This document shows positions 1 through 6,006 of a stretch of 6,974 nt of DNA, piece by piece (the first letter of the stretch is position 1; every line of letters begins with the position of its first letter). Location: contig JAEYUK010000053.1 of assembly GCA_023432655.1 (NCBI GenBank), forward strand, positions 1-6,974, read 5' to 3'. The DNA is from Pseudomonadota bacterium (GTDB lineage: Bacteria > Bdellovibrionota > Bacteriovoracia > Bacteriovoracales > Bacteriovoracaceae). Made by a program: the position numbers and the translations under genes. Under the pieces are notes generated by a model, which was not told the origin of the DNA, did not search any database, and saw only the letters and a program-made list of their open reading frames with translations.

Positions 1-24
1 CCTTATCGGTTTGCAAATTAATTC

Positions 25-67
25 CTTGATGCAATTTTATTTCTTGACGCAAACAGTCAAATTGCGT
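25..67. promoter_or_regulatory. Repeated TTGAYGCAA half-sites over the promoter (candidate operator)
   Basis: CTTGATGCAA (25-34) is repeated as CTTGACGCAA (43-52), offset by 18 bases with one mismatch. The second copy forms a perfect inverted repeat with the bases that follow: ACGCAA (47-52) and TTGCGT (62-67), 9 bases apart. The inverted repeat spans the end of the -35 box, the spacer and the first base of the -10 box, which is where a repressor would sit. A further palindrome, TTTGCAAA, lies at 10-17. The repeats are visible in the sequence. That they bind a regulator is inference, and no regulator gene is in the window. Confidence 0.4.
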
Positions 68-72
68 ATCAT
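44..72 (+). promoter_or_regulatory. Sigma70-type promoter for the pentapeptide-repeat gene
   Basis: TTGACG (44-49) matches the -35 consensus at five of six positions. TATCAT (67-72) matches the -10 consensus at five of six. The spacer is exactly 17 bases. Transcription would begin near 79-80 and give a short leader of about 27 bases before the start codon at 106. This is the best promoter match found in the window. Confidence 0.72.
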
Positions 73-105
73 TGCAGTCAGGAACTAAACGCGGCGGAGG
101 GGCCC

Positions 106-540
106 ATGTTCACACAAACAATTGAAAAGACTCAATTAGAATCATCGGAAAGCTACCAGCTGATTAAGGACGAACAGCTAGCTTCGGTCGTCATCTCCTC
201 CCAGATCCTGGCCGGCTCACGCATCCTCTTGAGCACCTACCGGCAAGTGGTCTTCTCCGACTGCGTGTTCTATGCCTGTGATTTTCAAGGAGTTACCTTT
301 GAAAACTGCGTTTTCGAGAATTGCAGCTTCGAATTTACACACCTTAAGAAGTGCAACTTCAAGAATTGCAATTTCACTAATTGCACATGGGTGGCCGCCA
401 CATCAAGAAATTCTATTTATGTGGACTGTGATTTAACTTACGAACACCAAGTGGCCTTGGAAGGAAGCGGCAACACTCTTCACTTTGCTTCCAAGCACCA
501 CACCACTGATATCTACATTGAAATGGCTTTGGCCGCATAA
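106..540 (+). CDS. Cysteine-rich pentapeptide-repeat protein
   Basis: This encodes a 144-residue protein with no signal peptide, so it is probably cytoplasmic. From residue 50 to 95 there is a phenylalanine (or Leu/Trp) at every fifth position: 50, 55, 60, 65, 70, 75, 80, 85, 90 and 95. This is the central-residue pattern of pentapeptide repeats, which fold into a right-handed square beta-helix. Cysteines also recur on the five-residue grid at 53, 58, 68, 73, 83, 88 and 93, with Val63 and Thr78 filling two gaps, and Cys108 is again in register. The flanks (about 1-45 and 115-144) have no recognisable motif. Family members range from DNA-gyrase-protecting DNA mimics to proteins of unknown role. 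This one is short (about two to three helical turns) and not notably acidic, so a gyrase role is not supported. The start is fixed by GGAGG at 96-100. It is the first gene of a unit with the small peptide at 550. The function is unknown. Confidence 0.85.
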   Translation: MFTQTIEKTQLESSESYQLIKDEQLASVVISSQILAGSRILLSTYRQVVFSDCVFYACDFQGVTFENCVFENCSFEFTHLKKCNFKNCNFTNCTWVAATSRNSIYVDCDLTYEHQVALEGSGNTLHFASKHHTTDIYIEMALAA

Positions 541-549
541 GGAGGATGT

Positions 550-630
550 ATGAATCTGAGCTTTTATGGCCTAACACTAATGATTAATATTTTCGGTTTG
601 GCGGTCCTGATTAAGGCCTACGGGATTTAG
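550..630 (+). CDS. 26-residue hydrophobic membrane peptide
   Basis: A short reading frame starts 9 bases after the stop codon of the pentapeptide-repeat gene. It encodes MNLSFYGLTLMINIFGLAVL followed by IKAYGI. Residues 4-21 are almost entirely apolar and would make one membrane-spanning helix, with a single lysine near the C-terminus. GGAGG (541-545) lies just after the upstream stop codon, 4 bases before this ATG, which is a short but usable spacing. The ATG at 546 abuts the GGAGG and would give only 13 mixed residues, so it is less likely. The intrinsic terminator begins 30 bases after the stop, which places the frame as the last gene of the unit. No family is recognised. Expression is inferred only from the ribosome binding site, the hydrophobicity and the position before a terminator. 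Confidence 0.5.
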   Translation: MNLSFYGLTLMINIFGLAVLIKAYGI

Positions 631-659
631 CCAAAGTTCCCAGTCCCTACCCAAAAAGA

Positions 660-692
660 CCCTCGGGAGAGCGCGACTTCCGGGGGTTTTTT
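660..692 (+). terminator. Intrinsic terminator of the 106-630 unit
   Basis: CCCTCGGGAG (660-669) pairs along its whole length with CTTCCGGGGG (677-686), giving a 10-bp GC-rich stem with two G-T pairs. The loop is seven bases (670-676) and six T residues follow at once (687-692). This is a textbook Rho-independent terminator in the plus direction. Confidence 0.92.
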
Positions 693-925
693 ATTGTTCG
701 CAGTTAAATGAGGATAAATATTTCGTAAATCCAATGACTTTTAAAGTCCCAAACAAGCTCGAAGCGCCACATTTGGTTAATCGAAAATAATCAAGTTGAG
801 AGCGCTACCAAGTCTGAAACGGTTTGTACCTCGTGTGTCTCTACTGAAACATTTAGTTTCTACCAGTTGGGCATGAGACACGTCTTTGGGACTTTAAAAG
901 TCATCCCCAGTTAACTGCGAACAAT
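693..925. repeat. 233-bp nested inverted-repeat element (MITE-like or structured RNA)
   Basis: ATTGTTCGCAGTTAA (693-707) and TTAACTGCGAACAAT (911-925) form a perfect 15-bp inverted repeat. A second perfect inverted repeat of 20 bp is nested inside it (734-753 with 885-904). Within that are smaller hairpins. AGCGC (763-767) pairs with GCGCT (802-806), enclosing TTGGTTA (773-779) with TAATCAA (788-794). GTGTCTC (835-841) pairs with GAGACAC (875-881), enclosing ACTG+AAAC (843-850) with GTTT (856-859) and CAGT (864-867). No open reading frame fits. If the ends are trimmed to 694-924, a TTA lies on each side (691-693 and 925-927), which could be a 3-bp target duplication. A non-autonomous mobile element is the simplest reading. 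A folded non-coding RNA is the alternative. No transposase or reverse transcriptase is in the window. Confidence 0.7.
734..904. repeat. Inner 20-bp inverted repeat built on a palindrome
   Basis: ATGACTTTTAAAGTCCCAAA (734-753) is exactly complementary to 885-904. Each arm also contains a self-palindrome: GACTTTTAAAGTC (736-748) and GACTTTAAAAGTC (890-902), each with a one-base centre. The two copies can therefore pair with each other as RNA or single-stranded DNA, or each can act as a two-fold-symmetric protein site in duplex DNA. The spacing from the outer repeat is asymmetric: 26 bases on the left and 6 on the right. Confidence 0.75.
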
Positions 926-943
926 TAATTTAGATCAAATTAA
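925..943. promoter_or_regulatory. AT-rich 19-bp palindrome upstream of the 1006 gene
   Basis: TTAATTT (925-931) and AAATTAA (937-943) are perfectly complementary around the centre AGATC (932-936). The site abuts the right end of the 693-925 element and lies about 65-80 bases before the start codon at 1006. That suits an operator or activator site for that gene. No convincing promoter boxes were found next to it; CATACT at 956-961 is the best -10 candidate, without a good -35. AT-rich sequence makes such palindromes fairly common, so confidence is limited. Confidence 0.35.
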
Positions 944-975
944 ATTTAGCTTCGGCATACTTTTAGGATTAAGTA

Positions 976-1001
976 TCTCCGTCTTTTATTTAACACGGAG
1001 G
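976..1001 (+). promoter_or_regulatory. Hairpin covering the ribosome binding site of the 1006 gene
   Basis: CTCCGT (977-982) is perfectly complementary to ACGGAG (995-1000), and T976 can add a wobble pair with G1001. The loop is the 12 bases at 983-994. The right arm contains the whole GGAGG Shine-Dalgarno sequence (997-1001), four bases before the ATG at 1006. In the messenger this stem would hide the ribosome binding site. A translational switch (thermosensor-like or opened by a trans-acting factor) is inference; the complementarity is directly seen. Confidence 0.5.
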
Positions 1002-1005
1002 TTCT

Positions 1006-1428
1006 ATGCGTAAGACTTTACTCCCGATGGTTATTCTTTTCGCAAGTCTTAAACTGAGTGCTGCTACTTGTCCCCAATTCCAAAATGTTTATGAGAGTTG
1101 TTATTCCCGTTCCATGATTGAGGCCTTCCAGGTGAGCCGAGTGGATGTCATGGAGTCGAGACCCTCCTATGAATTCTTAATTAAGGCCCGCTATGAAACA
1201 AAACATCTGAAATTCGAAGCTAATGGTGTTCCGGAAGAAGTTTCTGTACCAGTGCCCTACGTACAAGTGGCCCATTGTGTGGATGATCGTCTTCATCTCA
1301 TTATTCAAAATGAGGAAGAGTTTGGAAAAGAGAGCTATGAGTTCATTCCAGAATCAGAGAAGCTCACTATTAAGACCTATCTTAATAGCGTTCTCATTAA
1401 CGAGGTCATCTGTAAGACTACTGAGTGA
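1006..1428 (+). CDS. Exported four-cysteine protein of unknown function
   Basis: This encodes 140 residues. The N-terminus has Arg-Lys, then a hydrophobic stretch (5-16), then LSAA before Thr21, which is a typical Sec signal peptide cleaved near residue 20. The cysteine at 22 is not in a convincing lipobox, so a soluble periplasmic or secreted protein is more likely than a lipoprotein. The mature part holds four cysteines (22, 32, 91 and 136), enough for two disulphides, with alternating polar and apolar residues suggesting mostly beta-structure. No family is recognised. The start is set by GGAGG at 997-1001, within a hairpin that could restrain translation. It converges on lolA with an 11-base overlap of the coding ends. 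The function is unknown, and it could be lineage-specific. Confidence 0.8.
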   Translation: MRKTLLPMVILFASLKLSAATCPQFQNVYESCYSRSMIEAFQVSRVDVMESRPSYEFLIKARYETKHLKFEANGVPEEVSVPVPYVQVAHCVDDRLHLIIQNEEEFGKESYEFIPESEKLTIKTYLNSVLINEVICKTTE

Positions 1429-2029
1429 TGACTTTAGTGTTAGCAGAAGGTTTAAAGACAAAATGACTGGCCGGGAAAGTGGTGTTTTCTTTCATATCAA
1501 TAAGCTTGATATGAATTTTTCCACCATCATTCTTAGTTAAGGTCATTTTGTTAAAGCCTTTTAGCTCTTTAACGTCTTTGGCGTTCTTATCCGTAAAGAG
1601 AACAACCTCTTTAAAGCCCATTTCTTTCTGAATTGTCGGAACGAAAGTGAGGATAAGTTCATTCTTATTGTATTTGGCGGTGAAAATTTTGGAGTTATCC
1701 ACACCGTCTTTCACAGAATCCAAAAATTTGATGATAGGAAGGTTGGAGGATTTCTGAATCGTGACCTGATCCTTCTCCCCTTTCACACTGGCCGGCTGAT
1801 ACAGCCAGCTTTTCTTTGGGTTCACCACAAAGAGACTCGGAACTGGAGAGGTGACTTCAAAACGAAGATTTCCCGGAAACTTATAATCAATTTTCCCAAA
1901 GCTCTTTTTCTCTTTTCCACTCACCAGCGAAATAATGCTTTCTTCGTAATTAGCGGAAAAGGATGTGGGAACAAAGCTCTTCGCAAACGAAAGAGTTGGG
2001 AGTAAAGCGAGGAAAAGTAGATATTTCAT
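1418..2029 (-). CDS. lolA: Outer-membrane lipoprotein carrier protein LolA
   Basis: LolA is the periplasmic chaperone that takes mature lipoproteins released by the LolCDE transporter and carries them to the outer membrane. This 203-residue protein has the family's usual length. It starts with a short signal peptide (1-16, cleaved after SFA). The motif order fits LolA: FSANYEE near 24-30, then a segment G-x-I-D-Y-K-F-P-G-x-L-R-F (45-57) whose Arg56 corresponds to the conserved arginine of the beta-sheet, then NPKKSWLYQP (70-79). The end HFVFKPSANTKVI (189-201) matches the usual C-terminal strand. It lies downstream of smc on the same strand with a 66-base gap that contains an intrinsic terminator. 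The ribosome binding site is only a modest GGAA (2035-2038), so expression may be low or depend on readthrough. Its end overlaps the convergent 1006 gene by 11 bases. Sequence identity across LolA families is low, so the call rests on motif order and length. Confidence 0.85.
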   Translation of the reverse strand: MKYLLFLALLPTLSFAKSFVPTSFSANYEESIISLVSGKEKKSFGKIDYKFPGNLRFEVTSPVPSLFVVNPKKSWLYQPASVKGEKDQVTIQKSSNLPIIKFLDSVKDGVDNSKIFTAKYNKNELILTFVPTIQKEMGFKEVVLFTDKNAKDVKELKGFNKMTLTKNDGGKIHIKLIDMKENTTFPASHFVFKPSANTKVITQ

Positions 2030-2038
2030 AAGTGTTCC

Positions 2039-2083
2039 AAAAAAAAAGGGGAAAGCTTCCTCTTACTGAAGTTGCTTATCCCC
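2039..2083 (-). terminator. Intrinsic terminator after smc, abutting the lolA ribosome binding site
   Basis: Read on the minus strand, GGGGA (2083-2079) pairs with TCCCC (2052-2048), and AAGC (2077-2074) pairs with GCTT (2058-2055). Inside these, a CTTC/GAGG helix with an AGTAA loop can close. Nine T residues follow (2047-2039). The structure sits 13 bases after the smc stop codon. The T-tract runs directly into GGAA (2038-2035), the presumed lolA Shine-Dalgarno sequence. Confidence 0.85.
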
Positions 2084-2095
2084 TGTCCACAAACC

Positions 2096-5000
2096 TTAAT
2101 GGAGTTGCACAGAGACGGCCTTGGATACGCCGGGCTCCTGCATAGTCACACCGTAAAGTGTGTCATTCAGTTCCATGGTTTTCTTATTATGGGTAATCAA
2201 AATAAATTGTGATTCAGAACTCATCTCTCTAAGGAGCTCGTTGAAACGACCAACGTTAGCGTCATCCAGTGGAGCATCAACCTCATCCAGTAGACAGAAA
2301 GGAGACGGCTTCACGAGGAAGATAGAGAAGATCAACGACACCGCTGTCATCGCTTTCTCACCACCGGACATAAGAGTAATTGACTGCATTTTCTTACCAG
2401 GCGGCTTGGCGATAATATCCACACCACACTCGATAGAATCAAGGTCCCCGGTCACTTCAAGTTTTGCTTCCCCACCACCGAAGATGATTGGGAAAACTTT
2501 CGAGAAGCGCTCATTTACTTCATGGAAAGCTTCCTTGAAGCGCTCTTTTGATTTCTCATCAATATGAGTAATCGCCGTTTGAAGGTCAGTCAGAGATCTC
2601 TTCAGCTCTTCTTCCTGAGTTTTTAGGAAGTCATAGCGAAGCTTCTGACGATCGTATTCTTCAATCGCCGCCCAGTTAATTTCACCAAGACGGTTGAATT
2701 CAGTTTTATAATCCTTGAATTTTTCCTTGGCCTCTTTGATCTGACCAGGGAAACGCTTCTCGAACTCGTATTCTACGGCTTCGATTTCTTTCGTCCCATC
2801 TTCCGTTTCCATGACGTACATAGAAGAGAGATCTTTAAGCTCCGTAATTTGCTCTGAAGAAATCTCCAGATGTTTCATCATGACAGAACGAAGGTCAACT
2901 TTGTAGCGCTCGAAGATATCTTTAACGAGAAGCTCTTCTTCTTGAATGATCTGAGTCGTTCTAAGCTCAAGCTCCACGTTCTCTTTTTCAATCTTATTCA
3001 AGCGGTTATTGATTTCTTTAAGCTCCGATTCTTTTTCCTGCATCGAAAGAAGAACCTGGGCAATCTGATCCTTTAAAAGATTCAGGAAAGATTCTTTTTC
3101 AGAAAGAACTTCCGCCATATCGCGGTTAGAGGCTTCTACCGTTTCAGCTTCGATCTGAGCGTTTTCAATTTCGGTGTTGAAGTTTTCTAAAAGCTCAGTG
3201 TTGGCCGCTTGTTTTTCACGGTAGCGGTCAATCTGCGCATTAACGTCTTCAATCTGCGATTTAAGAGAGGTTAACTGCTGCTGGTAACTCTGGGCCTTAA
3301 CCTTAAGTTCCATCATTTCATCGCGCTCATTCTCAAAAGTAATTTTGAGTTCCTGATAGCGAGATTCAATATCAGCCACTTCTGCCGAAAACTCCTGAAC
3401 TTTACTGTCCAGATCTTCTTTGGTGTTGATGAGTTTTTCATCACTTTCTAAAAGATCAAGACGAGCGCGGGAAGTTTCAGACTTTCTATTTTGAAGAATC
3501 TGTAAACGGGAAGAATTCGATGACTGGTTCGACTCTTTTGATTCTAATGCGGCCTTAGTAGCGGCATAGAGAGTATTGACCTCATTGAACTCTTTGGTTT
3601 TTTCTTCCAAGAGGGTTTTCTTCTCTGAAAGAGTTGTTTCAAGCTGCATGATGGTTGTTTCCACAACCGCTAACTCAGCTTGTTTGGCTTCCAGCTCTAC
3701 ACCCATTTCCTGGATGAGGTTGTTACGTTGAACAATCCCTTGAGCTTCAGAAGCCGAGTCGTTACGAACTCCGTACAAGACAGAGTTTCCGACTTTTTTA
3801 ATGAGAACTTTTCCATCCTTAGAAACGAGGCCTTTAAACTGGATATCTGGGTTAATTTTGGACGCCAGCTCCGTGGTTAAGTTCTCAACAACGAAGAAAC
3901 CGTTAAGAATCTTCGAAAGTTTTGCAGCATAATCTTGATTATTAATGCGGACGATATCACTGAGGGCCTTCATGTTCTGGCAGCCCTGAGTTTCCAGACG
4001 CCCGATAGACTCAACAGAAATAGTTCCATCCTGAGGCCATAGAACGTCAACCGTCGCTTCAAAATCCGTCATAAGGTTAGCGAAAGCTTCCTTACCTTGA
4101 GTCGAAAGAACCACATCCAGTGACTCTCCGATGAGTTGCTCAACAGCCACAGCATATTCCGGGTCACACTCAATGAGTTTCCCCAACACTTCTAACGTGC
4201 CGTCATTTACTTTTTGTACCAGCTCTACTGCTCCGGCCCGACGACCTTCGGCAGAGTTATTGATTTCAATCAGCGACTGACGCTTAGATTCAAGTTGGAT
4301 AACGTCACGAGAAAGCTCGCGAAACTTTACATCGTTAGCTTTTAGTTCAGTTTGAAGTTGATCCACTTCTTGTTTAAGAAGAGGCATCGTCGCTTTGAAC
4401 TCTTCCACTTTGGCACCGGAAGCCTTCACGGTAGCGCGATCTTTCATAAGATCATCAGTGAAATTAGAAGTGGTCTTCTCTAGTGTTTCAATTTCGGCGG
4501 TTAAGTCCTGAAGAAGTCTAGAGTACTCTTCAAGTTTCGAAGAGTTTTTAAAGGCTTCATTGTCCAGGGCCTGAAGTTTTTCTTTTGAAGCATTAAGTTC
4601 CCGGCGTTTTTCGCCAAGTTCTTCTTCAAGATCAAACATCTGAGTTTTAAGAAGTTCAACTTTCTCTTCAAGATTAGAAAAATCCATTTGCTCATAATTA
4701 TTAGACTCAAGGTCTTCTAATTGAGCGGTCAGAGCTTCCAGTCTTTCCGAGCGCTTCTCAATATCAATATTAAGCTCTTCATTTTCTTTCTGAGCTCTTT
4801 CAATTTGTTTTTCTTTATCAATTAAAGACTTCTTTAAATGCTTCACTCTTTCTTCGGCTGCGGCCAATTCTTTGGAGTGCTCATTGAAATCATCTTGAGC
4901 GATATCAATTCGCTCCATCATGTCAGTCTTCTGGATTTTTTCATCTTCCAAAAGAAGATCCAGCTGAGATTTTCTAAGAGTTAGATTCTCATGCTCAGTC

Positions 5001-5773
5001 TGACGTGATTCAAGCATTGAACTTGCATTCGTGAAATCTTGAAGATAATCATGTTCACGGTGGCTTTCTACGATCAATTCATACTTCTTGATACGGTCAC
5101 GGAGGGTGCGAGCTTTTTCCGCTTTTTCCGCCTGACGTTCAAGGTTCTTTAAATTTTTGTAAATTTCGTTCTGAAGGTCTTCCAGACGAACAAGGTTAGA
5201 TTGAGTCTGCTCAATTTTCTTTAATGACTCTTTCTTACGAAGCTTAAACTTCGTAATCCCGGCCACTTCTTCAATCATCACCCGGCGCTCTTCAGGCTTT
5301 GCCTGAACGAGTTTATTAATCTCACCTTGAGCGATAATGGAGTACGACTTCGCTCCCGCACCAGTATCCATGAAGACTTCATGGATATCTTTAAGACGAG
5401 CTGGCTCGCCGTTAATCCGGTATTCCGTTTCGCCGTTACGGTAAAGTTTACGAGTTAAATGAATTTCGGCCGGCTTAGAAACAGCACCGCTGATATGGAT
5501 ATGTTTTCCATTAACGTTATCAAGAACTAAAGTCACTTCAGCAAAAGAAGCCGGCGTGTATTTAGAAGATCCAGCGAAGATCAGGTCTTTCATGGACGTA
5601 CCACGAAGGTGCTTAGCTGATTGCTCACCCATGACCCAGAAAAGAGCGTCCACGATATTAGATTTACCGCAACCGTTCGGGCCTACGATTCCCGTGATCC
5701 CTTCATCAAAAATAATGACTGTCTTGTCTTTAAAGGATTTAAAACCCTGAATGATGAGCCTATTAAGTCTCAT
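2096..5773 (-). CDS. smc: Chromosome segregation ATPase SMC
   Basis: SMC forms a homodimeric ring that, with ScpA and ScpB, loops and compacts the chromosome and helps separate the origins. At 1225 residues this protein is slightly longer than the common 1150-1190. The N-terminal ATPase half has Walker A GPNGCGKS (31-38), the arginine finger region LRGTSMKDLIF (56-66, Arg57) and the Q-loop glutamine in SIIAQGEINK (Q149). A long coiled coil (about 175-505) leads to the hinge (about 520-675), and a second coil runs to about 1075. The C-terminal half has the signature motif LMSGGEK (1134-1140), Walker B with the catalytic glutamate in FCLLDEVD (D1163, E1164), the D-loop APLDDAN and a switch histidine (H1195). 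All catalytic residues are present, so it should be active. The hinge lacks the usual Gly-Gly pair. The start is supported by GAGAGG at 5786-5781, seven bases before the ATG, and by the canonical N-terminus. scpA and scpB are not in the window. Confidence 0.98.
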   Translation of the reverse strand: MRLNRLIIQGFKSFKDKTVIIFDEGITGIVGPNGCGKSNIVDALFWVMGEQSAKHLRGTSMKDLIFAGSSKYTPASFAEVTLVLDNVNGKHIHISGAVSKPAEIHLTRKLYRNGETEYRINGEPARLKDIHEVFMDTGAGAKSYSIIAQGEINKLVQAKPEERRVMIEEVAGITKFKLRKKESLKKIEQTQSNLVRLEDLQNEIYKNLKNLERQAEKAEKARTLRDRIKKYELIVESHREHDYLQDFTNASSMLESRQTEHENLTLRKSQLDLLLEDEKIQKTDMMERIDIAQDDFNEHSKELAAAEERVKHLKKSLIDKEKQIERAQKENEELNIDIEKRSERLEALTAQLEDLESNNYEQMDFSNLEEKVELLKTQMFDLEEELGEKRRELNASKEKLQALDNEAFKNSSKLEEYSRLLQDLTAEIETLEKTTSNFTDDLMKDRATVKASGAKVEEFKATMPLLKQEVDQLQTELKANDVKFRELSRDVIQLESKRQSLIEINNSAEGRRAGAVELVQKVNDGTLEVLGKLIECDPEYAVAVEQLIGESLDVVLSTQGKEAFANLMTDFEATVDVLWPQDGTISVESIGRLETQGCQNMKALSDIVRINNQDYAAKLSKILNGFFVVENLTTELASKINPDIQFKGLVSKDGKVLIKKVGNSVLYGVRNDSASEAQGIVQRNNLIQEMGVELEAKQAELAVVETTIMQLETTLSEKKTLLEEKTKEFNEVNTLYAATKAALESKESNQSSNSSRLQILQNRKSETSRARLDLLESDEKLINTKEDLDSKVQEFSAEVADIESRYQELKITFENERDEMMELKVKAQSYQQQLTSLKSQIEDVNAQIDRYREKQAANTELLENFNTEIENAQIEAETVEASNRDMAEVLSEKESFLNLLKDQIAQVLLSMQEKESELKEINNRLNKIEKENVELELRTTQIIQEEELLVKDIFERYKVDLRSVMMKHLEISSEQITELKDLSSMYVMETEDGTKEIEAVEYEFEKRFPGQIKEAKEKFKDYKTEFNRLGEINWAAIEEYDRQKLRYDFLKTQEEELKRSLTDLQTAITHIDEKSKERFKEAFHEVNERFSKVFPIIFGGGEAKLEVTGDLDSIECGVDIIAKPPGKKMQSITLMSGGEKAMTAVSLIFSIFLVKPSPFCLLDEVDAPLDDANVGRFNELLREMSSESQFILITHNKKTMELNDTLYGVTMQEPGVSKAVSVQLH

Positions 5774-5817
5774 GTGCTGACCTCTCGTAAGTGTTTGTGT
5801 GTATCCTTAAAAACCAA

Positions 5818-5837
5818 GCAAGACTTCCGCCTCTTGC
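5818..5837. promoter_or_regulatory. Inverted repeat in the smc leader region
   Basis: GCAAGA (5818-5823) and TCTTGC (5832-5837) are perfectly complementary with an 8-base spacer. The site lies 45-64 bases upstream of the smc start, between smc and the divergent gene at 6007. It may be an operator or a hairpin in the smc leader. No good sigma70 box pair for smc could be placed around it, so the role is uncertain. Confidence 0.3.
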
Positions 5838-5931
5838 ATCCGTTTTACTCAGCTATATTTAAGAATGACTCATCATCCCCTATGGGAAAGCGGCCTGTCT
5901 ATTTTTTTTGTGCTTACTTTCCCTCACAAAG

Positions 5932-5959
5932 CTGTCAATGACTCAACACTTCATAGAAT
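5932..5959 (+). promoter_or_regulatory. Candidate promoter for the 72-residue gene
   Basis: CTGTCA (5932-5937) is a partial -35 match (four of six). TAGAAT (5954-5959) is a five-of-six -10 match. The spacer is 16 bases. Transcription would start near 5966, leaving a leader of about 40 bases before the ATG at 6007. Confidence 0.35.
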
Positions 5960-6006
5960 GGCACAGCATCTGCTCATTAGAAATAGTCACTTATTCGAGG
6001 AGGGTT

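Noticed and set aside
546..587. 13-codon frame from the ATG at 546
   Set aside because: The ATG abuts GGAGG with no spacing, and the product has no recognisable character. The ATG at 550 is better.
693..925. Integron attC site or retron msr-msd
   Set aside because: The end sequences do not carry the paired RYYYAAC/GTTRRRY arrangement of attC, and no integrase or reverse transcriptase gene is in the window.
1066..1074. Lipoprotein signal (lipobox) around Cys22 of the 1006 product
   Set aside because: The residues before the cysteine (S-A-A-T) lack the Leu/Val-x-x-Cys pattern with Gly/Ala at -1.
1223..1540. Open frame of 105 codons overlapping the exported protein and lolA
   Set aside because: It is out of frame with two well-supported genes and lacks a ribosome binding site.
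2160..2567. Plus-strand open frame of 135 codons inside smc
   Set aside because: It is the antisense of the conserved SMC C-terminal ATPase region with no ribosome binding site. Other long frames inside smc (2870-3076, 3680-3880, 4501-4710, 5556-5750) are shadows for the same reason.
5902..5909. Run of eight T residues as a terminator
   Set aside because: The preceding bases make no stem longer than three pairs (CCCTATGGG), and no gene ends upstream on the plus strand.
5933..5938. Perfect TTGACA on the minus strand as a -35 box for smc
   Set aside because: No acceptable -10 hexamer lies 15-19 bases downstream on that strand.
5908..6006. Upstream in-frame start for the 72-residue protein
   Set aside because: There is no ribosome binding site at 5908, and the added residues overlap the candidate promoter. 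GAGGAGGG sits just before 6007.
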